7,837 bases of DNA from NCBI GenBank assembly GCA_017412265.1, contig JAFPYK010000123.1, positions 1 through 7,837 of the forward strand, written 5' to 3'. The position numbers were made by a program, and so were the translations under genes. Shown in pieces: positions 1 through 5,706 of the stretch. The notes beneath the pieces are model-generated. The model was not told where the DNA came from and did not search any database. It was given only the letters and a program-made list of their open reading frames with translations. Position 1 is the first letter of the stretch. Every line of letters starts with the position of its first letter. Origin of the DNA: Lachnospiraceae bacterium (GTDB lineage: Bacteria; Bacillota; Clostridia; Lachnospirales; Lachnospiraceae).

Positions 1-22
1 ATACCGGTACATGCTCTGTCAT
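1..22 (-). CDS. Possible start of a further downstream gene (partial)
   Basis: An ATG at position 22 opens a minus-strand frame reading MTEHVPV before it runs off the window. It lies 36 bases after the stop of the PHP gene and is preceded by AGGAAGTTAGGGATC, which offers a Shine-Dalgarno-like AAGGA and a closer AGGG. The gap is what one would expect between genes of one operon. Only seven codons are visible, so no product can be named. A second in-window ATG at position 12 (MYRY, another frame) is an alternative start with a poorer upstream context. Confidence 0.35.
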
Positions 23-58
23 GATCCCTAACTTCCTTTCACATGAAACACAGATGCC

Positions 59-934
59 TCAGTAAATCTTATCCCGCACCGCTTCCAGGAAGCGCGCAAG
101 CCCCGGGCCCGCGTCCGCCGCATCATTCAGGTTCGTATCCCCCAGGATCACCAGCTTGTTCTTCCCGTGATAGTCACTGCCGGCCGTCACGTACAGGCCG
201 AACTCCTCCGCGAGGGAGAGCGTCTCCTCCTGCATCCTCTTCGTGAATCCGGAATAGTACGCCTCCAGCCCCTGAAGTCCGAAGGCCAGCAGATGCGCGA
301 GCCTCTCCCGCAGCTCCTCGCCCAGGATCAGCTCCTCGCCGCTTCCGTAGACCGGGTGCGCGAGCACCGGGATGCCTCCGCTCTCCAGGATCCCCCGGAT
401 CGCCTCCTCCGGCCGCACATAGACCGTCGGGAACCGCTTCTTGTTCAGGAACTCCCGGATCCCTTCTTCCTTGCTGCCGACGTAGCCGTACTTCACCATC
501 AGATTCGCGATATGCGGCTTGCCGGGATTGCTCAGCGCGAACAGCCCCCGGACATCCTCCGGCGAAAAATCAAATCCGTATTCCTCCTTCAGGAAATCCA
601 GCCGGCCCTTCAGCTTCTCCATCCGGAAGCCGTGTCCCTTCTCGACCACCGCGCGGATCGCCGCGGCGTCCGGGTCATAGCCGTAGCCCAGGATGTGGTA
701 TTTGCCGCCTTCATCCCTGCACGAGAACTCAATCCCGGTCAGGAAATGAGGATCCCCTTCCACGCGGGCTTTCACGATCCTCTCGCAGCCCATGTAGGCG
801 TCGTGGTCACTGAGCGCAAAAAGGTCCAGCCCCGCTTCCCGCGCCTTCGCCAGGATCTCCTCCGGCTCATCTGTCCCGTCCGAAACCCTGGAGTGCATAT
901 GCAGATCCAGTTTCCTGATATCCTCAATCTTCAT
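59..934 (-). CDS. PHP-domain phosphoesterase (COG0613, RNase AM/TrpH-like)
   Basis: This 291-residue protein is a metal-dependent phosphoesterase of the polymerase and histidinol phosphatase (PHP) fold. The metal-binding motifs are all visible: LHMHS (H12, H14) with SDGT, SDHD (D43, H44), GIEF (E69), H80, PHIANL (H141), AHP (H193) and GSDYHG (D254, H256). Their order and the total length match the COG0613 family. Its characterised E. coli member (YciV/TrpH, RNase AM, about 293 residues) removes phosphates from nucleoside 3',5'-bisphosphates and trims RNA 5' ends. The exact substrate here cannot be read from sequence. There is no signal peptide, so it is cytosolic. I chose the ATG at 934, which has AGG nine bases upstream; a TTG at 943 would add three residues but lacks a usable ribosome site. 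It has its own promoter at 980-1008 and is probably transcribed apart from the upstream genes. Confidence 0.9.
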   Translation of the reverse strand: MKIEDIRKLDLHMHSRVSDGTDEPEEILAKAREAGLDLFALSDHDAYMGCERIVKARVEGDPHFLTGIEFSCRDEGGKYHILGYGYDPDAAAIRAVVEKGHGFRMEKLKGRLDFLKEEYGFDFSPEDVRGLFALSNPGKPHIANLMVKYGYVGSKEEGIREFLNKKRFPTVYVRPEEAIRGILESGGIPVLAHPVYGSGEELILGEELRERLAHLLAFGLQGLEAYYSGFTKRMQEETLSLAEEFGLYVTAGSDYHGKNKLVILGDTNLNDAADAGPGLARFLEAVRDKIY

Positions 935-979
935 CTTCCGCAACCTGACTTTCTATACTGTGGCATTTCTGCCCTCTTG

Positions 980-1008
980 ATTATAACACGCCTCGATATG
1001 TTCGAAAA
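980..1008 (-). promoter_or_regulatory. Extended -10 sigma-A promoter of the PHP gene
   Basis: The minus strand reads TGTTATAAT: a perfect TATAAT at 980-985 with the extended -10 TGn immediately upstream at 986-988. Seventeen bases further up, 1003-1008 reads TTTTCG, only a weak -35 match, which is typical of extended -10 promoters. Transcription would start near 973 and give a leader of about 40 bases before the ATG at 934. The promoter begins just after the stop codon of the preceding gene at 1014, so the PHP gene can be expressed independently. No clear terminator separates the two. Confidence 0.6.
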
Positions 1009-1013
1009 CAGGC

Positions 1014-1391
1014 TCAGCCCATCTTCTCCTTCTCCCGCCGGACCGCCGCGGAGAGCTTCCCGATCGCGATTCCGATCCACGCACCGACGAAGGACGGCAG
1101 CGCCGCGAGAAGCGCACTCACATCCAGCTCGATCTGCACGCCGAGCGTCAGAACCGCGATCAGCGCGATCAGCGCAAATGCCGCGAACGGCACGGCCCAG
1201 AACCGCTTCATCTGCGCGGTGAAGATGCCCAGCGCCACCGAGAGCACCGGATAGACAGGGAAATAAAACACCACATGCCACAGCGGGTCCGGCTCCGGCG
1301 TAAGCGACACTCTCATGTCAATGAACTGAAAGATCCCCAGCCCGATGCAAAGCACCAGATAGATGATCCACACTCTCTTCACGGATTTCAT
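1014..1391 (-). CDS. Small four-helix membrane protein of unknown function
   Basis: I do not recognise this 125-residue protein. It has a basic N-terminus (MKSVKR) and four likely membrane segments at about residues 7-24, 38-58, 64-84 and 91-111. It ends in a charged cytosolic tail (RREKEK). Positive charges at both ends and at KR 62-63 fit both termini inside. There are no catalytic motifs or conserved cysteine clusters. The ATG at 1391 was chosen because GGGAGG lies four bases upstream; an ATG at 1439 in the same frame would overlap the end of the AlkD gene and lacks such a site. It begins 25 bases after that gene's stop and is probably co-transcribed with it. A role cannot be inferred. Confidence 0.75.
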   Translation of the reverse strand: MKSVKRVWIIYLVLCIGLGIFQFIDMRVSLTPEPDPLWHVVFYFPVYPVLSVALGIFTAQMKRFWAVPFAAFALIALIAVLTLGVQIELDVSALLAALPSFVGAWIGIAIGKLSAAVRREKEKMG

Positions 1392-1395
1392 ATTT

Positions 1396-1401
1396 CCTCC
1401 C
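1396..1401 (-). promoter_or_regulatory. Ribosome binding site fixing the start at 1391
   Basis: The minus strand reads GGGAGG followed by AAAT and the ATG at 1391. This near-perfect Shine-Dalgarno is the reason for preferring 1391 over the upstream in-frame ATG at 1439. Confidence 0.6.
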
Positions 1402-1410
1402 AAGCTTCTG

Positions 1411-1429
1411 CGCCGGTCATTCACCGGCG
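1411..1429 (-). other. GC-rich hairpin spanning the AlkD-gene stop codon
   Basis: A perfect 7-bp inverted repeat, CGCCGGT and ACCGGCG, with a 5-base loop covers the stop codon of the AlkD gene. It ends ten bases before the ribosome site of the next gene. No U-run follows on the minus strand, so it is not a standard terminator. It could stabilise the upstream message or tune translation across the junction, but this is inference from the repeat alone. Confidence 0.35.
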
Positions 1430-2148
1430 GACGGTTCACTCTTTCTTCTCCTCAGCCCGCGCAGATATTCCTTCTGCTCCTGCGTGATCCGGTAACTCTC
1501 CACCGCCTTCTGGATGGCCTTGTTGTGCGTCCACACAGGCAGCCTCCCCTCCTCGAGATAAGGGATCACCGAATCATACTGCTTCGCGAGCGCGGTCGCA
1601 AAATACCATGCGACCATCATATTCACATAATACTCCTCCGAGCGCACGCCGGCAGCCATCTCCGGATATGCCGGATCATAGTCCTCATCCAGATAATGCT
1701 GCATCAGCATCCCGATCCCGAACCGCACGGTGTAGGTCTCCCCCGAAGCGATCCACCCCCGGATCTCCTCCAGGAGCTCCTTCTTGTGCCGGCGAAAGAC
1801 CGCCGGCGACATCTGGTCGCACGTCGCCCAGTTGTCTACATACGGCAGGAAGCGCCGGACCTCGCGGATACACCGCTCATAATCCCGGATCCCCGAGATC
1901 ACGAAGGCATGCAGCTGGTTTTCATCAAAAAACGCATGCGGGAGGTCCTCCAGGAAAGCCTCGGTCTCCGGTCTCTTCTGAAGCTCCTTCGCATAGCTTC
2001 GAAGCTCCGGCGTCCGCACTCCCACGACCGTCTCCGGCGCGATGTTCGGGATCAGCTTCACCTGGAACTCCCGGTACTTCGGATCCCGCATCTGCATGAG
2101 CCGCTCCCGGATCTCCTCTCTCATCTTCACATCTCTCTCCATACTCAT
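1417..2148 (-). CDS. DNA alkylation repair protein, AlkD-type DNA glycosylase
   Basis: This 243-residue protein matches the AlkD family of HEAT-like-repeat glycosylases (COG4912), which excise positively charged alkylated bases such as 3-methyladenine and 7-methylguanine without base flipping. The catalytic cleft residues of Bacillus cereus AlkD (W109, D113, W187) have clear counterparts: W107 and D111 in VDNWATCD, and W181 in MMVAWYF. R142 in TVRFG may correspond to the DNA-contacting arginine. The family signature NKAIQKAVESYR near the C-terminus (209-220) is also present. It should be cytosolic. The ATG at 2148 overlaps the previous stop as ATGA, suggesting translational coupling. In-frame ATGs at 2142 and 2124 are alternatives: family members usually begin close to REEIRERL, and a GGAGAGAG lies before 2124. 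No ada, alkA or SOS-box signal accompanies it, so the trigger for expression is unknown. Confidence 0.9.
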   Translation of the reverse strand: MSMERDVKMREEIRERLMQMRDPKYREFQVKLIPNIAPETVVGVRTPELRSYAKELQKRPETEAFLEDLPHAFFDENQLHAFVISGIRDYERCIREVRRFLPYVDNWATCDQMSPAVFRRHKKELLEEIRGWIASGETYTVRFGIGMLMQHYLDEDYDPAYPEMAAGVRSEEYYVNMMVAWYFATALAKQYDSVIPYLEEGRLPVWTHNKAIQKAVESYRITQEQKEYLRGLRRRKSEPSAGE

Positions 2149-3638
2149 TTCCCCGCAGCCGCTCCGTCTCCCAGGCCCGCATATCCGGTCTTCTCGATGA
2201 TCTGCTGCCCCTCCGCGGACAGGATGTACTCCGTCATCTCCCGGACATAAGGATTCGGGTTGTCCTTCCTCGTGATCAGGCACACGTTCGTCGTCAGCGG
2301 ATACGTCCCGTTCGTAATATTCTCCAGAGAAGGATACACCCCGTCAATCGAGAGCATTTTCACGCCCTTCTCCTGGTTGAGCTCCTCCAGGAAATACCGG
2401 AACGAGTAGCCGACCGCGCCCTCCTCGTTCGCATACTGGGCCACCTTCCGCACGACGCCGTCCATGCCGCCGACCATCTCATACGTCTGCGGCTCCTTGA
2501 GCGCCACATCTCCCATAAAGTATTCCATCATCGTCTGCGAGCCCGAATTCTGCGGGCGCTGAAACGCCAGGATCTTCTGGTTCTTCCCGCCGACCTCGCT
2601 CCAGTTCGTGATATCCCCGTGATAGATCGCCTTCAGCTGCTCCGCGGTCAGCCCGTCCACCGGGTTGTCCGCCTCCACGAAGAAGACAAATGCCTCCTTC
2701 GCGATCGGTGTCACCTCAAGCTCCACGCCCAGGTCCGCCGCCTCCTGCAGCTGCGACCCCGAAGGCCGCGCCCCGAAGAACATATCGATCCCGTCGCCGT
2801 ACTTCTCCGGATCCTCATTTCCGCGCAGCAGCCGCTCGAATCCCACGACCGAGTTGGTAAATGTCACGATCTTCCCGTTGCAGTACGGGTTGTCCGTCTC
2901 CTGCAGCCATTTCTTCTCGATCACGTCGATGTCCCGGTAGACCGCCTTGGCAAATGCCGCGTACAGCGGGTAGCAGGCCTCCGCCCCGTCAAGGACCGGC
3001 ATATCCTCCTCCCGTTCGATCACAAGCGACGCCTCCTTCTCCGGAACCGCCAGCTTCGAATTCTCGCTATAGACCATATAATCGGCAAAATCCGTGCTGG
3101 AATAGCCGTGCATGTACTTGAATCCGTGCCCGGCGTATCTGACCGCCGGCCGGTTCAGGTAGAGCACGGTGCAGGCCGTCACACAGACCACCACGAGCGC
3201 CGCGGGCACATACCATCTCTTCAGCCGGATCTTCGCAAGCAGGGCACACACTGCGGCAGCCAGCGCGTAGCTTAGCATTGCGGCCGCGTATATCAGCATA
3301 TTCTGGCCCATCAGCACATGAACCAGCATCCCCGGCAGAAACGGGAAGACCAGAATACTGTAATATCCCATCAGGATCCCTTCCACATTGCCGGAAGCGA
3401 TCACCATCATGACCGTGAAGCACACGAGCAGGACGAGGAATATGATCCCGTTCGTCTTCGCTGCGAAGGCCAGGTCCAGTTTTTTCCGAAACAGCAGATA
3501 GATCGCCGCCACGAAGAACGGCACCAGAAACAGGTTGATCCCGGAGGGGAGCCCGAACAGGCTCAGGATAAAGCCCGGCAGGCACGCCGCAAACGGGATC
3601 CCTGCATAATAGAGCAAGATCTTCCACACTTTTTTCAT
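2145..3638 (-). CDS. Membrane-anchored PstS-like substrate-binding protein
   Basis: This 497-residue protein joins a membrane domain of about six helices (roughly 7-29, 34-50, 63-81, 88-110, 114-135, 142-161) to a PstS-like periplasmic-binding-fold domain at about 200-490. Family signatures in the second part include DGAEACYPLYAAF (218-229 region), the PstS-type LTAEQLKAIYHGDITNW (330-346), RPQNSGSQT (361-369), which takes the place of the phosphate-contacting SGT loop, and GAVGYSF. Such domains bind phosphate or similar oxyanions outside the cell. There is no lipobox, and no pstC, pstA or pstB gene nearby, so a classic ABC import role is not supported here. Binding coupled to signalling or scavenging is inference. 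The gene begins 21 bases after the 301-residue gene and ends by sharing ATGA with the AlkD gene. The ribosome site (GGGG eight bases from ATG) is modest. Confidence 0.85.
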   Translation of the reverse strand: MKKVWKILLYYAGIPFAACLPGFILSLFGLPSGINLFLVPFFVAAIYLLFRKKLDLAFAAKTNGIIFLVLLVCFTVMMVIASGNVEGILMGYYSILVFPFLPGMLVHVLMGQNMLIYAAAMLSYALAAAVCALLAKIRLKRWYVPAALVVVCVTACTVLYLNRPAVRYAGHGFKYMHGYSSTDFADYMVYSENSKLAVPEKEASLVIEREEDMPVLDGAEACYPLYAAFAKAVYRDIDVIEKKWLQETDNPYCNGKIVTFTNSVVGFERLLRGNEDPEKYGDGIDMFFGARPSGSQLQEAADLGVELEVTPIAKEAFVFFVEADNPVDGLTAEQLKAIYHGDITNWSEVGGKNQKILAFQRPQNSGSQTMMEYFMGDVALKEPQTYEMVGGMDGVVRKVAQYANEEGAVGYSFRYFLEELNQEKGVKMLSIDGVYPSLENITNGTYPLTTNVCLITRKDNPNPYVREMTEYILSAEGQQIIEKTGYAGLGDGAAAGK

Positions 3639-3659
3639 CTTCGCACCCCATTCTCCGGA

Positions 3660-4565
3660 TCAGTCCCATCCGGCTTCGTCCCCCCACAACAGGGAACGCG
3701 CGATCCGGTCCTGAATCTTACATCTCTCCTGTCTCCAGCAGTGATAGTCCCGCCACAGAGGATATTCCCCGGCCGCTCTCTCATCCTTCGCGTCCGCCCA
3801 GTAGGCCAGCCAGTTCACCCTCGTCCCGCCTTCTCCCAGGCGGATCAGGATATCCGGCCGGTATCTCTCCTCCTTCGCGGTATATCCCTCGATATACCCC
3901 TCAGCCAGGAACTCTGCCTTCCTGACGGCCGCTCCGCCCTTCAAGGCGCACACGACCTCGTCGTCATCCATGCCGCTCCGGTCCGTCCCTCTCCGGTCCT
4001 CCCGGATCGTCACCACCGCGCGCAGCCCCAGCTCATTCTTCAGCACAAATGTCTTCCCGGCCGGCGCCTCGTCCGCGAGCAGCCCGCCGTCGTCCACACA
4101 CCGGAAATGCGTCCCGTAGATCCCGGCCTGATTGTAATAATGCACCTGCACGACGTCCGGGACAGGCATCCCCTCCGGCACCGGCTCAAAGAACTCCGGC
4201 CCGACATGAAATGCCCTCATCAGCCTATAATACGCCTTCCGGTCCGCTTCCGGCGCCTCCCCGGACTCGCGCCCCGTGACGAACAGCCACGGCACATGCC
4301 CGGGATCCGGCCCCCCTTCGCCTCGCATCGCGCGCTCATATTCCCTGACAAACTGCGGATAATTCTCTCCGCTCAGCTGCCTCTTCAGCCCCCGGTCGAG
4401 GGTGAACCTCAGAAAGTCGTCGGAGATGATCTCCCAGGCCTGCTGAAGAGACATTTCCTCGCTCTGGAGGCCTCTCCGGAAGAAATCCCTGACCCTGGCC
4501 AGCTTCTTCTCCGCCCCGGCGATTCTCTCCTCCACAAGCTCATCCGTCAGCCGCTGCTCCTTCAT
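3660..4565 (-). CDS. Hypothetical soluble protein, 301 residues
   Basis: I do not recognise this protein. It has no signal peptide or membrane segment and should be cytosolic. The first 80 residues are charged and look helical (EERIAGAEKKLARVRDFF, then a segment with the repeated basic pattern LDRGLKRQL). The middle part holds VPWLFVTGRESG (91-102) and VVQVHYYNQAGIYGTHFRC (138-156). The C-terminal third is rich in tryptophan (W252, W256, W271, W277, W294, W300) and has a cluster WRDYHCWRQERC (271-282) with H275, C276 and C282. No known nucleotide-binding or catalytic motif is clear. The ATG at 4565 has AAAGGA ten bases upstream. It is the first gene after the terminator and leader region, so it probably leads the transcript that continues into the PstS-like gene 21 bases on. 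Confidence 0.75.
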   Translation of the reverse strand: MKEQRLTDELVEERIAGAEKKLARVRDFFRRGLQSEEMSLQQAWEIISDDFLRFTLDRGLKRQLSGENYPQFVREYERAMRGEGGPDPGHVPWLFVTGRESGEAPEADRKAYYRLMRAFHVGPEFFEPVPEGMPVPDVVQVHYYNQAGIYGTHFRCVDDGGLLADEAPAGKTFVLKNELGLRAVVTIREDRRGTDRSGMDDDEVVCALKGGAAVRKAEFLAEGYIEGYTAKEERYRPDILIRLGEGGTRVNWLAYWADAKDERAAGEYPLWRDYHCWRQERCKIQDRIARSLLWGDEAGWD

Positions 4566-4583
4566 CCGAACGTGTTCCTTTCT

Positions 4584-4601
4584 CCGGCCGTGTCCGGCCG
4601 G
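4584..4601 (-). other. All-GC hairpin in the leader of the 301-residue gene
   Basis: CCGGCC and GGCCGG form a 6-bp all-GC stem with a 6-base loop, ending just before the AAAGGA ribosome site of the gene starting at 4565. There is no U-run on either side, so it is not a terminator. It may affect translation initiation or message stability. CCGGCCGG also occurs at 4712-4720, so pairing between the two copies is an alternative fold. Confidence 0.3.
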
Positions 4602-4647
4602 TCACTCGAATCATCTCTGTCTTCTCTGTACATTCTGCTTGTATCTC

Positions 4648-4676
4648 ACAATACCATAAAACCCGCAGGATTGCAT
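4648..4676 (-). promoter_or_regulatory. Weak candidate promoter for the 301-residue gene
   Basis: On the minus strand TGGTATTGT gives an extended -10-like element (TATTGT at 4648-4653, four of six consensus bases, with TGn at 4654-4656). ATGCAA lies 17 bases upstream as a poor -35. A promoter is expected here because a terminator ends the previous unit at 4745 and the next gene starts at 4565. The match itself is weak. Confidence 0.25.
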
Positions 4677-4744
4677 CTGTTCTGTCGAGTTCTTCATGAT
4701 TTCACCCCTGCGCCGGCCGGTCCTCCTCTTCACCAAAACGCAGA

Positions 4745-4778
4745 AAACCTCCGGAGATCATCACGTCTTCGGAGGTTT
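4745..4778 (-). terminator. Intrinsic terminator of the permease transcript
   Basis: AAACCTCCGGAGA (4745-4757) and TCTTCGGAGGTTT (4766-4778) pair as a 13-bp stem with one G-U pair and an 8-base loop. On the minus strand the stem is followed by a T-rich stretch, TTTTCTGCGTTTTGG. It lies 16 bases after the permease stop codon. The plus-strand side lacks a T-run beyond the stem, so termination is expected only for minus-strand transcription. Confidence 0.8.
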
Positions 4779-4794
4779 CACATACGTTATCCAT

Positions 4795-5706
4795 TCACAC
4801 AAGCAGATTCACAGCCGCGCCGGCCAGGAAGGAAAAAACCATCACAAACAGGATATAGAGCGCAAACCGCTTCCATCCCAGGGCAATCTTCCATGCACCG
4901 AGGTTGGTAATCTTCGTCGCGGGGCCGGTGATCATGAAGGCTGCCGCGGATCCGATACTCATACCGCTTCGCAGCCACTCCTGCAGGAGCGGTATGGTCC
5001 CCCCTCCGCATGCATAGAGCGGCACGCCGACGGTTGCGGCCATCAGGATCCCCCAGGCCTGATTCCCGCCGAACACCTCTGTCATCAGCTCCTGCGGCAC
5101 ATACCGCTGAAACAGGGCAGACAGCAGGACACCGATCAGGAAATACCCGCCGGTTGCCTTGAGATTCCTCCAGACATTCAGGAGATAACGGATCAGCAGG
5201 TTCGGATGAGTATCGCGGCCTGCCTTCTCCTCAAAAGACGAGAAGTCGAAGAACTCTCCTTTCCGCCCGAAGAGAGAGACCAGCAGCCCGGCCGCACAGC
5301 CGCACAGAAAACAGCTGACGATGCGGACCGCAAGCACGGCCGGCCCCAGCGCCGCGCTGTAGATGATCAGCTGCGGATTCAGCAGGATCGAGCCCGTCAT
5401 GAAGGCCGCGAGCCAGTCCTCCCTCATCCCCTGCCTTCGGAACGAAGCCGCGATCGGGATCGTCCCGTACATGCAGAGCGGGGAGGCGATCCCCAGAAGG
5501 CAGGCCGGAAGGATGCCGAGAATCCCCCATCTCCGGTCCTTCATGCCCGCAAATGCCCCCTGAATGCGCTCCTTTGCCGCAACAGAGATCAGCGAGCCGA
5601 TCAGCATGCCGGCAACCCAGTACCAGAAGATCTGTCTCAGTTGAATCTCAAAGTAATACCAGAGATAGATGAATTCCCTTCTCAAGACGATCCATGCTTC
5701 AGTCAT
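4795..5706 (-). CDS. Permease of the DUF318/ArsP (UPF0718) family
   Basis: This 303-residue integral membrane protein has about eight hydrophobic segments in two halves, separated by a charged cytosolic stretch (about 147-182). Each half carries the family's signature: SPLCMYGTIPI (75-85) followed by FMTGSILLNPQL (102-113), and GVPLYACGGGTIPL (227-240) followed by FMITGPATKITNL (257-269). The repeated proline, cysteine and glycine pattern with C78 and C233 is typical of PF03773 permeases. One characterised branch, ArsP, exports trivalent organoarsenicals; most members have no known substrate, so arsenic should not be assumed. No arsR or other ars gene is present. The ATG at 5706 overlaps the end of the DUF362 fusion gene by 8 bases (ATGACTGA), and the ribosome site is poor, so translation is probably coupled. 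A terminator follows directly. Confidence 0.88.
   Translation of the reverse strand: MTEAWIVLRREFIYLWYYFEIQLRQIFWYWVAGMLIGSLISVAAKERIQGAFAGMKDRRWGILGILPACLLGIASPLCMYGTIPIAASFRRQGMREDWLAAFMTGSILLNPQLIIYSAALGPAVLAVRIVSCFLCGCAAGLLVSLFGRKGEFFDFSSFEEKAGRDTHPNLLIRYLLNVWRNLKATGGYFLIGVLLSALFQRYVPQELMTEVFGGNQAWGILMAATVGVPLYACGGGTIPLLQEWLRSGMSIGSAAAFMITGPATKITNLGAWKIALGWKRFALYILFVMVFSFLAGAAVNLLV

Noticed and set aside
26..48. Inverted repeat TTTCA-TG-TGAAA after the PHP gene as a terminator
   Set aside because: The stem is only 5 bp with a 2-base loop and no U-run, too weak to call a terminator; an operator cannot be supported either.
167..1222. Long plus-strand open frame opposite the PHP gene
   Set aside because: Its translation is rich in Arg, Pro, His and Leu with no recognisable domain, while the minus strand carries a complete PHP motif set. 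It is an antisense shadow of GC-rich coding sequence.
1392..1439. Upstream start at 1439 for the small membrane protein
   Set aside because: It adds a basic non-membrane stretch overlapping the AlkD gene, whereas GGGAGG directly precedes the ATG at 1391.
1363..2250. Plus-strand open frame opposite the AlkD gene
   Set aside because: The opposite strand encodes a full AlkD-type protein with catalytic residues. The plus frame has low-complexity Arg/His/Pro content and no ribosome site that I trust.
2149..2283. Upstream start at 2283 for the AlkD-type protein
   Set aside because: The extra 45 residues are out-of-frame reading of the PstS-like C-terminus and have no match to the AlkD family, which begins near REEIRERL.
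3318..4910. 530-codon plus-strand open frame crossing several gene boundaries
   Set aside because: It spans parts of the PstS-like gene, the 301-residue gene, the leader and the permease end, and even the terminator. A real gene would not ignore these boundaries, and the composition is shadow-like.
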